A stretch of 40,464 nucleotides of DNA, from positions 1 through 40,464 of the forward strand of contig JAJYGQ010000011.1 in NCBI GenBank assembly GCA_021785065.1, read 5' to 3'. The notes below the pieces were generated by a model. It was not told the DNA's origin. It did no database searches and saw nothing but the letters and a program-made list of their open reading frames with translations. Made by a program: the position numbers and the translations under genes. This DNA comes from a bacterium (GTDB taxonomy: Bacteria; Patescibacteriota; Minisyncoccia; Phycocordibacterales; JAKAEA01). This document shows positions 1-7,523 of this stretch, piece by piece (the stretch's first letter is position 1; each line of letters begins with the position of its first letter).

Positions 1-480
1 TCCGATCTGGATATTAAAATTCTTATAAATAAAAACCAAATCGCTTTTGAGGATGAAAACGGTTTATACTTAACCTCCCGACTTGTTGATGGTACTTTTC
101 CTGATTATAAACAGATTATTCCTAAGGAGGTAAAAACTACCATTACGCTTTTAAAACAAGATTTGATTTCAAGTCTAAAAATAGCGACTATTTTTTCTGA
201 TAAATTTAATAAACTATCATTTTCTATATATCCTGGAAAGAAAAAATTTATTATTATTGCCCAAAATCCTGATGTGGGGGAAAATTCTAGTATTCCAGAC
301 GCGGTATGTGAAGGTGAAGATTTAAATATTAATTTTAATCATAAATATATTACCGACTCTTTGGGTTCTATTGAGTCTGACAGTGTCTCTCTTGAGTTTA
401 ATGGTCTTGCTCGGCCACTTATTATGCGAGGGGTTAACGATCATTCTTTTTTATATTTAGTGATGCCGATCAATAAATAA
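1..480 (+). CDS. dnaN: DNA polymerase III beta sliding clamp, C-terminal part
   Basis: The reading frame is open from the first base, so the 5' part of the gene lies outside the window. About 159 residues remain. They show the clamp-family signature GTFPDY followed by IIP, and the usual C-terminal YLVMPINK that ends the third clamp domain. The clamp is a ring that tethers the replicative polymerase and other factors to DNA. The next gene starts 4 nt downstream, so the two are probably co-transcribed. The family call rests on the domain-2/3 motifs and the C-terminus; the missing N-terminal domain could not be checked. Confidence 0.9.
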   Translation, partial: SDLDIKILINKNQIAFEDENGLYLTSRLVDGTFPDYKQIIPKEVKTTITLLKQDLISSLKIATIFSDKFNKLSFSIYPGKKKFIIIAQNPDVGENSSIPDAVCEGEDLNINFNHKYITDSLGSIESDSVSLEFNGLARPLIMRGVNDHSFLYLVMPINK

Positions 481-484
481 AAAT

Positions 485-739
485 ATGTCAATTGGTGATG
501 ATTTTTTTGCTAAATTAAAAAAAATTTTATCGGTAAGTTTTGAAAATAAAGAAAAGTTTATTGCGATTTGTAATGGTATTTATCATATACCACTCACTGA
601 ACAAGAAATTGTCTTAAAAGATGGTATTGTAAAAATAACCTCAAATCAGGCGCTAAAAAGTAAGATTTTTCTCATTAAAAAATCCCTTTTACAAGAACTT
701 CAACGACAAAATATTGCCATTAAAGATATTCGCTTTTAA
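485..739 (+). CDS. DUF721/DciA-like small protein
   Basis: 84 aa, starting 4 nt after dnaN. The second half reads like the DUF721 (DciA) core: a short beta strand (KDGIVKITS), then NQALKSKIFLIKKSLLQEL, and an IKDIRF ending, close to the family pattern of S..L..EL...K..LL..L...v.diRf. DciA proteins load the replicative helicase DnaB in bacteria that lack DnaC, and DUF721 genes are often found near dnaN/recF/gyrB, which fits this position. Its TAA stop overlaps the stop of the convergent penicillin-binding protein gene. The family assignment is made by eye on a short protein. Confidence 0.55.
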   Translation: MSIGDDFFAKLKKILSVSFENKEKFIAICNGIYHIPLTEQEIVLKDGIVKITSNQALKSKIFLIKKSLLQELQRQNIAIKDIRF

Positions 740-3297
740 TTTGAAAGAATTACAGGGATAGAAGTGCTTGTGGTGTTGTTGTACATATCCATAACATCAA
801 CCGTGATGGTGCTATTAGTGGGAGAGGTAGAACTTGCTGTCACTGTAGTAGAAGAAGCAGTGGAAGAGCCTATTTGCGATTGTGGTGTGAATCTAAAGGA
901 AAATGGTGGGGAAGTCTGGGTATCAACTAAACTACCGTTAAAATACAAATCTGCTTGAGTAAGGGGGAAGGTACTGTGGTAGTTAAGAGTGACGTTTACT
1001 GGTTGATTAATAGATATAGTTGAATTGGGTGCAGGAGAGGCTATAGAGACTGAAGGTATTGTGGCAGCAGTATGGAGAGGGTCTGTTTGAGTCGGGGGTT
1101 GGGCTGGGCTTAAATGGAGTTGGCTCATATGAGTAGACACCCACTGTTGAACAGCTGGCTCCCAGAGGTTGTATTGGGGATTTGCGGCAGGATTTTGAGG
1201 TGGTGTGCTGGTTGGATCGCTAGGATTCACCCAGTAAAGAATGCTATGAATATCTGGTATAGAAACCTCTTTTCGGTCTACGGCGGGTGTGTAATCGGTG
1301 GCTAAAAGTCCTGATATTTTATCGATAAAATAAGTTTGATTACCTTGCCAAAAACCTCGCAGAATTGGTTTAAGATTGGGATTTATCGGCGCGGGCTGTT
1401 GAAAGGTTACAGGAGGGAGTTTTGCTAAAACAACATTCATGAAGGCTCGCCACATAGGGGCCGCAATAAGACCCGATATTTGATGCATAGGAGAATTGTC
1501 GTTGTTACCAGCCCAAACGCCAACGACGATTTGAGGAGTGTAGCCGATAGTCCACGTATCCCGATCGTCATTTGTGGTACCAGTTTTTAGAGCAACTTGG
1601 CGATCTTGAAAATCAGTCGGCGCACCTGGTCCGTTAAGGGGCATACGAGCATTGTTGTCGCTGAGAACATTGTTTAGTTCTAGTGTTGGTTGAAGAGGTA
1701 AAACTGTTTGTGGATTTGGTTGATATTGCTCTAAGACGTTTCCATATTTATCCTCAATTTTTAAAATACCAGTATAGGGGTTTCGTACACCATTATCAGC
1801 AAAGACACCATATGCGCTTGTCATTTGCAGAAGAGTGACTTCTCCACCACCCAAAACGAGAGTTAAACCGTATTTATTAGCATCAGCAAGGGTTGAAATA
1901 CCCATATCCTGCGCAGTTTGTAGGGTTTTATCTAACCCTGCTAAGTAAAGCACTTTAACTGAAGGCACATTTCGTGATTGGGCAAGGGCATCTCGAAACG
2001 AAATTGGCCCCAAAAACTTATTATCATAGTTTACTGGAGCGTAACAAGGGGAAGTCCCTGTAGCTGAAGAGAGAGGAATACCCTGCCAAGTGCACGACGT
2101 AGAGAACTGTGTTGGTACATCAAACACAACTGTACTCGGCGTATAACCTTCCTCAAACGCGGTGACGTAAGCAAAAGGCTTAAAAGTTGACCCAGGTTGG
2201 CGAAGGGCGGTGGTTACGTTGTATTGGCCATCAATATTTTTACTAAAATAATTTCTCGAGCCAACCATAACTAAAATTTGACCAGTATTAGGATCAATAG
2301 CAACTAAACCAGCATTTGTAGCGTCAAATTTCTTGACGTTCTCCAGAGCATATTGGTGCACAATTTGTTGGGCTTGTTGTTGGAGATTGTAATCGAGGGT
2401 AGTAATAACTTTTAGACCGTCATTATTAACAACATCTTGGCCGTATTTTTGAATGAGGTAGTTTCTAATAAACATCACAAAAGCTGGCGCTTTTATTCCC
2501 TGATCTTGTTGAGGCTGGAAGGTTACTTTTTCGTTTACTGCCTGAGTGTATTGAGCTTGAGTAATATAGCCATATTGCTCCATTTTTTGAAGGACAAGGT
2601 TTTTTCGAGCGTCTAAAGCGGCTCTATTGGGCCCGTAAGGAGAATAATAGGTTGGTGCCTGGGGAAGAGCGGCGATGTAGGCAGCTTGAGCTATATCAAC
2701 ATGTGCCGAAGAAGTGCCAAAATATGTTTGAGCTGCTTCTTCAACACCGTACAAATTACCGCCATACGGAGAGCTGTTAAGGTATAAGTTAAGGATATTA
2801 TCTTTACTGGTACTGAAATTTAATTTAACCGCCAATATTGCTTCCTCAATTTTTCTAATCAGGCTTTTATTGTCGGTAAGGAGGGTGTTTTTTACTACTT
2901 GCTGAGTTATTGTCGATCCACCCTCTTTAAAACTTCCACTAGTAATATCCACATACATTGCCCGAAGAATAGCCGCCGGTTCGATACCGTAGTTGTTATA
3001 GAAATTAGGATCTTCAATAGCAACTGTTGCGTTTCTAAGATAGGGGGATATTTGATCAAAGGCGACAACCTGCTGTTTGCTGTTTTGATTAAGGTCATAC
3101 AATAAAACACCGTTACGGTCATAAATTTTTGTTGAGCTCGCTAAAGCGCGCTCGGGTATAGTGGAAATACTTGGTAATTTAAGGGAGGCAACCCACAACG
3201 CAAAAATACCAGCACAGATAAAAAAAATGGCGCCAATAATCCCTATTATTCGCCACACCGGACGATGTTTTTTACCATCAGACTGCATATACTTCAT
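736..3297 (-). CDS. Class A penicillin-binding protein (transglycosylase/transpeptidase)
   Basis: About 853 aa. Polymerises lipid II into glycan strands and cross-links the peptides, outside the cell membrane. An N-terminal membrane anchor (about residues 15-37) is followed by a GT51 transglycosylase domain with the catalytic motif EDPNFY and GGSTITQQ. The transpeptidase domain follows, with GSTFKP (nucleophile Ser near residue 370), SRN near 440 and KTGTTND near 570. A proline-rich linker and an Ig-like beta domain rich in Ser/Thr form the last ~100 residues. Two ATGs are adjacent; the second (3297) is preferred because a TAGTAT hexamer lies 7 nt upstream, the spacing seen for other genes here. 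The start at 3300 differs by one residue. Confidence 0.93.
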   Translation of the reverse strand: MKYMQSDGKKHRPVWRIIGIIGAIFFICAGIFALWVASLKLPSISTIPERALASSTKIYDRNGVLLYDLNQNSKQQVVAFDQISPYLRNATVAIEDPNFYNNYGIEPAAILRAMYVDITSGSFKEGGSTITQQVVKNTLLTDNKSLIRKIEEAILAVKLNFSTSKDNILNLYLNSSPYGGNLYGVEEAAQTYFGTSSAHVDIAQAAYIAALPQAPTYYSPYGPNRAALDARKNLVLQKMEQYGYITQAQYTQAVNEKVTFQPQQDQGIKAPAFVMFIRNYLIQKYGQDVVNNDGLKVITTLDYNLQQQAQQIVHQYALENVKKFDATNAGLVAIDPNTGQILVMVGSRNYFSKNIDGQYNVTTALRQPGSTFKPFAYVTAFEEGYTPSTVVFDVPTQFSTSCTWQGIPLSSATGTSPCYAPVNYDNKFLGPISFRDALAQSRNVPSVKVLYLAGLDKTLQTAQDMGISTLADANKYGLTLVLGGGEVTLLQMTSAYGVFADNGVRNPYTGILKIEDKYGNVLEQYQPNPQTVLPLQPTLELNNVLSDNNARMPLNGPGAPTDFQDRQVALKTGTTNDDRDTWTIGYTPQIVVGVWAGNNDNSPMHQISGLIAAPMWRAFMNVVLAKLPPVTFQQPAPINPNLKPILRGFWQGNQTYFIDKISGLLATDYTPAVDRKEVSIPDIHSILYWVNPSDPTSTPPQNPAANPQYNLWEPAVQQWVSTHMSQLHLSPAQPPTQTDPLHTAATIPSVSIASPAPNSTISINQPVNVTLNYHSTFPLTQADLYFNGSLVDTQTSPPFSFRFTPQSQIGSSTASSTTVTASSTSPTNSTITVDVMDMYNNTTSTSIPVILSN

Positions 3298-3358
3298 CAT
3301 ATATATACTATCATATAAAACATTCTATCCTATACGAAAGTGTGATAAAGTTTGGTGA

Positions 3359-4552
3359 ATGAAAAGCAAGATCGATACATCACCAGAAAAAATCAACAAT
3401 CTTCTTTCGCGGGGTGTGGAAGAGGTTTTTGTTGCCGAACATCTTAAAAATGCTCTGCTCTCGGGGCGAACATTACGAGTAAAGTTTGGTATTGATCCAA
3501 CAAGCGACACTATTCATATTGGCCGGGCGATTGTGTTGAGGAAACTACGAGAATTTCAAGACTTGGGGCATACGATAGTTTTAGTCATTGGCGACTTTAC
3601 TGCGCAAATAGGTGATCCTTCAGATAAATTAGAAAAGCGCCCCATGCTTTCTGAAAGCGAAGTAAAAAAGAACCTCAAAAGATACAAAACGATCGCGGGA
3701 AAGATTTTAGATATGAAAAAAGTGGAGTTCGTGTATAACAGCCGCTGGCTCACCAAACTGAATTTTAAGGAAGTAAGCAAGCTCGCGGAAACATTCTCGG
3801 TACAGCAAATGATTTCCAGAAGGAATTTTCAGGATCGCTTGGAAAAGGGCCAAGAAATATCGCTTCGTGAGTTTCTATATCCAATTATGCAAGGCTACGA
3901 TTCTGTTGCGGTGCGCGCCGACGTTGAGCTCGGGGGGACCGACCAATTGTTTAACTTAAAAGCAGGAAGAACTATCCAGAAGTTTTTTGGGCTACCCGAG
4001 CAAGACATTCTCATGACCCAAATGCTCGAGGGTACGGATGGAAGAAAAATGTCGTCAAGTTGGGGAAATATTATTGCTATTACTGACGAACCAAGCGATA
4101 TGTATGGAAAAATTATGGCTCTACATGACAATCTTATCGAAAAATATTTTACTCTATGCACCAAACTTTCTCTTGAGGAAATTGCCTCTATACAAAAAGA
4201 GTTAGCAAACGGTGCAAATCCTCGAGATAGTAAAATGCGACTCGCAAGAGAGATTGTAGCCCTCTACTATGGCGATCATGAAGCGCTAAATGCGGAAAAA
4301 AATTTTATAGAAACTTTTTCTCGCGGTGGTGTTCCGGAAAATATAGAGACTATTAAGGGTGACCCGGTAAATCTTTTAGGTGATACGCTGATCGCTGCAA
4401 AGATTCTTCCTTCTAAAGCTCAGTGGCGACGACTTGTACTTGAGGGGGCGGTGGTAAATATTGAAACTAATCAAAAAGTGACCGATCCATTTGCTGCAAC
4501 ATCTGCCGGTACCTACCGCATCGGCAAAAAAACCTTTATTCGCATTGAATAA
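3359..4552 (+). CDS. tyrS: Tyrosyl-tRNA synthetase
   Basis: 397 aa. Charges tRNA-Tyr with tyrosine. Class I synthetase signatures are visible: the HIGH-type motif as IHIGR near residue 43, GDFTAQIGDPS, the tyrosine-specific GGTDQLFNL, and KMSSS near residue 229. The C-terminal ~65 residues form an S4-like RNA-binding domain (AKILPSKAQWRRLVLEGAV). No ribosome binding site precedes the ATG, but TAAAGT lies 7 nt upstream as part of TGTGATAAAGT, an extended -10, suggesting a leaderless message. The stop codon sits inside the terminator hairpin. Confidence 0.95.
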   Translation: MKSKIDTSPEKINNLLSRGVEEVFVAEHLKNALLSGRTLRVKFGIDPTSDTIHIGRAIVLRKLREFQDLGHTIVLVIGDFTAQIGDPSDKLEKRPMLSESEVKKNLKRYKTIAGKILDMKKVEFVYNSRWLTKLNFKEVSKLAETFSVQQMISRRNFQDRLEKGQEISLREFLYPIMQGYDSVAVRADVELGGTDQLFNLKAGRTIQKFFGLPEQDILMTQMLEGTDGRKMSSSWGNIIAITDEPSDMYGKIMALHDNLIEKYFTLCTKLSLEEIASIQKELANGANPRDSKMRLAREIVALYYGDHEALNAEKNFIETFSRGGVPENIETIKGDPVNLLGDTLIAAKILPSKAQWRRLVLEGAVVNIETNQKVTDPFAATSAGTYRIGKKTFIRIE

Positions 4553-4561
4553 AGGTTTTTT
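4526..4561 (+). terminator. Terminator overlapping the 3' end of tyrS
   Basis: A near-perfect stem (AAAAAACCTTTATTC pairing with GAATAAAGGTTTTTT, 5-nt loop) ends in a T run. It contains the tyrS stop codon at 4550-4552. The A run on the left means it can also serve the convergent genes on the minus strand. Confidence 0.85.
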
Positions 4562-4585
4562 GCTTCTAAAATTTAATTGCTGACG

Positions 4586-4837
4586 CTATAAACTCTCGTC
4601 GGGGTTGTCCATATCAAACGTGTGCCACCCCTGCTCCTCATCGTCAAAATTTTCGACGTCGTCCTCTCCGTCTTCTTCGTCATTATTATATTCATCCTCC
4701 TTATCATCGTGCGGTAGTAATTTATCGTCTTCTCCTTGCTCGGTCACTTCATCATCATGATGATGTTTAGGGTTTCTAAATCCGATATCATTTTCTTCCT
4801 CTTCATCGAGAAAACCTTTCCCTTTTTTTCCACTCAT
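4586..4837 (-). CDS. Highly acidic small protein of unknown function
   Basis: 83 aa from the ATG at 4837 (start MSGKKGKGF); an upstream in-frame ATG would add 16 residues of a different, hydrophobic character. After a short basic head the protein is dominated by Asp and Glu (for example DDKEDEYNNDEEDGEDD), with a HHH cluster, and is probably disordered. TATAAC lies 7 nt before the chosen ATG, matching the leaderless pattern of neighbouring genes. It is downstream of ruvC on the same strand. No family is recognised. Such a tail could bind metals or basic proteins, but nothing in the sequence decides this. Confidence 0.6.
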   Translation of the reverse strand: MSGKKGKGFLDEEEENDIGFRNPKHHHDDEVTEQGEDDKLLPHDDKEDEYNNDEEDGEDDVENFDDEEQGWHTFDMDNPDESL

Positions 4838-4909
4838 ATGTATCGTTATAAAATTTACTACTAGTAATTGGCTCATTTGTATCAAAAGCCCAAAAAATTT
4901 GCAATTCTT

Positions 4910-5398
4910 TTATTGAGAAGCTGTGGAAAAACGTTGCTCGTGGGCAAAAAAGGTTAAACCAATGGCAATAGCGTCATATTCATCGTCATATTTTGGCTTT
5001 TTAGGTAGCCGTACTAATTTCTCAACAAGCTGGGCCACCTGTTTTTTATCGCTTGCTCCATAGCCGGTCACAGCTATCTTGATTTGTGCTGGAAAATATT
5101 CATAAATATGTAGCCCTTGGCTTTCTGCTAGGGCCAGTATGACCCCTCGCACTTCCGCAACGGCGAGGGCGGTTTTCTGGTTTTTACTGAAGAAAAGTGC
5201 TTCTGTTGCTAGGGCGGCGGGTGAATATGTTTTTATAATTCTAAGTATTTCTTTTTGTACTGCCGCCAGCCGCGCCGGATGAGAAAGTTTTTTTGCTGTT
5301 TGAAAACACGTCGAGTACACAACTGTTTCTGGTCGACCACTTTCCATAACGGCGACGCCAAGGCGTTCATATCCTGGGTCAATAGCAATAATTTTCAT
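4910..5398 (-). CDS. ruvC: Crossover junction endodeoxyribonuclease RuvC
   Basis: 162 aa, close to the usual RuvC length. Resolves Holliday junctions by paired nicks. The RNase H-like fold is marked by the first catalytic Asp in IAIDPGYERLG (residues 4-14), the acidic ATEALFFSKN segment (Glu near 66), and the C-terminal DDEYDAIAIG carrying the last catalytic acids. It follows yebC by 9 nt and belongs to the ruvB-yebC-ruvC unit; ruvA is separate at about 20 kb. Confidence 0.94.
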   Translation of the reverse strand: MKIIAIDPGYERLGVAVMESGRPETVVYSTCFQTAKKLSHPARLAAVQKEILRIIKTYSPAALATEALFFSKNQKTALAVAEVRGVILALAESQGLHIYEYFPAQIKIAVTGYGASDKKQVAQLVEKLVRLPKKPKYDDEYDAIAIGLTFFAHEQRFSTASQ

Positions 5399-5407
5399 TA
5401 GGCATCA

Positions 5408-5950
5408 CTACTCGGCATTAGTAAAAACTTCTTGCACCTCGTCGTTGCTTTCGAGCTCATCAATGAGCTGGCCGATTTTTGAACCTTCTTCTTCGCTAAC
5501 GGGTACGGGGGTTTTTGCGAGCCAACCATCGGCGTTTTTTTCAAAGGCCCAGGTTGCTGATCCGGGTGCGGCAAGTGTAATATTATGTTTTGCTAAAATC
5601 GCTTTAATTTCCTGGGCGGCTTTGTTGCGGTTGCTTGTTAAGGCTTCTATAACAAGAGCAGAACCCCCTGGCCCATACGCTTCGTAGGTAATTGATTCCA
5701 TCGCCGCATCCTCGCTCGATTTTTTTACGGCCCGTTCAATGGTGTCATTGGGCATATTTGCTTCACGAGCTTTGCGAATAGCAGTTTCTAAGCCGGGCGA
5801 AAGGGGGGTGTTTTTAGTGAGAGAACTAGTGCCCGCCTTTTTTGCCTCAACCGTTATAGCCCGCACGAGCTTTCCAAAAAGCTTGCTGCGCGCCGCATCT
5901 TCGGCGCCTTTTTGTCGTTTAATTTTTGACCATTTATTGTGTCCAGACAT
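5408..5950 (-). CDS. yebC: YebC/PmpR family protein, shortened
   Basis: 180 aa, against about 240 in most bacteria. The N-terminal domain is intact (MSGHNKWSKIKRQKG, then AIRKAREANMPNDTIERAVKK). The middle domain is recognisable at YEAYGPGG and ALTSNRNKAAQEIK. The protein then jumps from GSATWAFEKN to the C-terminal segment (EEGSKIGQLIDELESNDEVQEV), lacking roughly 60 residues of the usual alpha/beta domain between. Family members act in translation of difficult sequences or as DNA-binding regulators. It lies between ruvB (4-nt gap) and ruvC, a common arrangement. Confidence 0.9.
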   Translation of the reverse strand: MSGHNKWSKIKRQKGAEDAARSKLFGKLVRAITVEAKKAGTSSLTKNTPLSPGLETAIRKAREANMPNDTIERAVKKSSEDAAMESITYEAYGPGGSALVIEALTSNRNKAAQEIKAILAKHNITLAAPGSATWAFEKNADGWLAKTPVPVSEEEGSKIGQLIDELESNDEVQEVFTNAE

Positions 5951-5954
5951 GTTG

Positions 5955-6983
5955 TTACAATCCTAAATCATTTTGCGACTTTTTCAAGTTGAGGTGACGG
6001 TAGGCAATTTCGGTAGCCACGCGGCCGCGCGGTGTTCGTTCAATCATACCAACTTGCAATAAATACGGCTCATTAAATTCTTCAATAGTAGCCTCTTCTT
6101 CAGAAAGAGAGGTGGCGATGGTTTCTAAACCAACTGGCCCGCCATTGTATTTTTTTATAATTGTTTCAAGCACCGAACGATCAGAAGGGGTAAGGCCGAT
6201 AACATCAATACCAAGTAGACCAAGAGCCGCGATAACCGCCTGCTCATCAATAGGGCGCCGTTCAACTTGAGCGTAATCGCGCACTCGTTTTAAAAGATGG
6301 TTGGCGGTGCGGGGGGTAAAACGGCTGCGCTCGGCAATTGCCCTGGCCGCACCCGCGGCAAGGGCAATGCCAAGCATAGAAGCCGAACGGTGTATGATTT
6401 CAGAAAGTTCTTCGGTAGTGTAAAATTCGAGGCGAAAAATACCACCAGAAAAACGAGAGCGGAGCGGCGAAGAGAGAAGAGCAATGCGGGTTGTTGCTCC
6501 AATGAGGGTAAAAGGCGCCAGTGGTAATTGCACGGTGCGCGCTGACGGCCCCTTTCCAATAAGAATATCAAGTGAGCCTGATTCCATAGCGGGATACAGA
6601 ATTTCCTCAACACTTTTATTGAGTCGGTGAATTTCATCAATAAAAAGAATGTCACCCGCGGCCAGATTAGTAAGAATTGATGCGAGATCGGCAACTTTTT
6701 CAATAGCTGGTCCTGATGTTACTTTTATTTGTGCCGAAAGCTCTTTAGCGATGAGATGGGCCAGTGTCGTTTTTCCCAATCCCGGTGGTCCATAAAAAAG
6801 AATGTGCTCGGGAACGTGGCCGCGCTCGGTGGCCGCGCTCAATAAAATTTTTAGATTGTTTTTAATTGTTTTTTGCCCCACATAGTCATTCCAGCGACTG
6901 GGGCGAAGGGTGGCATCTAAAAAAACATTATTTTCAGTAGCTTCGTCAGTATTTTGGGGTTCGTCTCTAGGGGGTGTTGACAT
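5955..6983 (-). CDS. ruvB: Holliday junction branch migration helicase RuvB
   Basis: 342 aa. AAA+ motor that drives branch migration with RuvA. Seen: the conserved opening RPSRWNDYVGQ, Walker A GPPGLGKTT near residue 66, Walker B FIDEIHRL near 116, sensor ATTR and the arginine finger region LRSRF. The C-terminal winged helix shows GGPVGLETIA and RTPRGR. It is the first gene of the minus-strand ruvB-yebC-ruvC unit. Confidence 0.96.
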   Translation of the reverse strand: MSTPPRDEPQNTDEATENNVFLDATLRPSRWNDYVGQKTIKNNLKILLSAATERGHVPEHILFYGPPGLGKTTLAHLIAKELSAQIKVTSGPAIEKVADLASILTNLAAGDILFIDEIHRLNKSVEEILYPAMESGSLDILIGKGPSARTVQLPLAPFTLIGATTRIALLSSPLRSRFSGGIFRLEFYTTEELSEIIHRSASMLGIALAAGAARAIAERSRFTPRTANHLLKRVRDYAQVERRPIDEQAVIAALGLLGIDVIGLTPSDRSVLETIIKKYNGGPVGLETIATSLSEEEATIEEFNEPYLLQVGMIERTPRGRVATEIAYRHLNLKKSQNDLGL

Positions 6984-7044
6984 AAAAAATATTTTGTGCT
7001 AAGATACTTGCCAGTTCCAACACAAAAGAACATTGTAATGATTT

Positions 7045-7275
7045 CCATCGTACTAGCTCTATTCTAGTATTTTTCTTCCACTTCGGGAATCTCTAGACAA
7101 AGGCCCTTTTAGGGCTTCAGGGTGTTTTCGCGAGGATGCGCTGGTTAGCGCCTCTGGGCGCTTTACTGTCGCTCTCCTTAGGAATTCACTTCACTTTTAG
7201 CGTGCGTGTTAAAAGTCTTGTCTAGAGATTCGCGCAGTGGATTCGTCGGAAAGCACTGTCGAATCTCTTACTATG
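7045..7275. other. Gene-free, strongly self-complementary intergenic segment (possible structured RNA)
   Basis: The 371 nt between ruvB and the next gene hold no convincing protein gene. This part folds extensively on paper: TACTAG/CTAGTA (7051-7069, then five T), AGGCCC/GGGCTT, AGCGCC/GGCGCT, CTTTTA/TAAAAG, and GATTCG (7240-7245) with CGAATC (7260-7265), interlocked with CAGTG (7235-7239) and CACTG (7254-7258). A 14-bp inverted repeat encloses most of it. It could be a non-coding RNA, a small non-autonomous repeat element, or a cluster of hairpins. No known RNA family was recognised on either strand. Confidence 0.4.
7087..7231. repeat. 145-bp unit bounded by a perfect 14-bp inverted repeat
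   Basis: GAATCTCTAGACAA (7087-7100) and its reverse complement TTGTCTAGAGATTC (7218-7231) are perfect. The first eight bases GAATCTCT recur at 7261-7268. No clear target-site duplication is visible at the ends. The pair may be the closing stem of an RNA or the termini of a miniature inverted-repeat element. Confidence 0.6.
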
Positions 7276-7354
7276 TATCGTACCCCTTTTTCTCTGGGGG
7301 TGGCAATAGGTTTTGGGGTTAGGGGAGGGTTTGCTAAGAGTGTCAAGCTGGCTA

Positions 7355-7513
7355 CTAACGACTCACTTTATATCCCGCCCAAATACCCGCAATGCCGCCT
7401 ACGGCACTAAAAATAGTCATTGCAAATAAACCACCACCCCACAAAAGCGGAAGAAAACCACCAGCGGTTGAACCAACAAAGAATCCCAGCCAAATAATTG
7501 ATTTCGTATTCAT
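7355..7513 (-). CDS. Small glycine-rich membrane protein
   Basis: 52 aa from the ATG at 7513. Two hydrophobic stretches (IIWLGFFVGSTAGGFLPLLW and a second FAMTIFSAVGGIAGIWAGY) carry many Gly spaced as in glycine-zipper helices, and the protein ends with the basic YKVSR. It begins 10 nt after the pilB stop and may be co-transcribed with it. No family is recognised; an accessory role with the pilus motor is only a guess from position. Confidence 0.55.
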   Translation of the reverse strand: MNTKSIIWLGFFVGSTAGGFLPLLWGGGLFAMTIFSAVGGIAGIWAGYKVSR

Positions 7514-7523
7514 ATTTTTATCA

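Noticed and set aside
7221-7250. TGGATTCGTCGG resembles the conserved 5' part of tmRNA
   Set aside because: No tag reading frame or matching tRNA-like 3' end follows, and the required length would run through the small membrane protein gene and into pilB.
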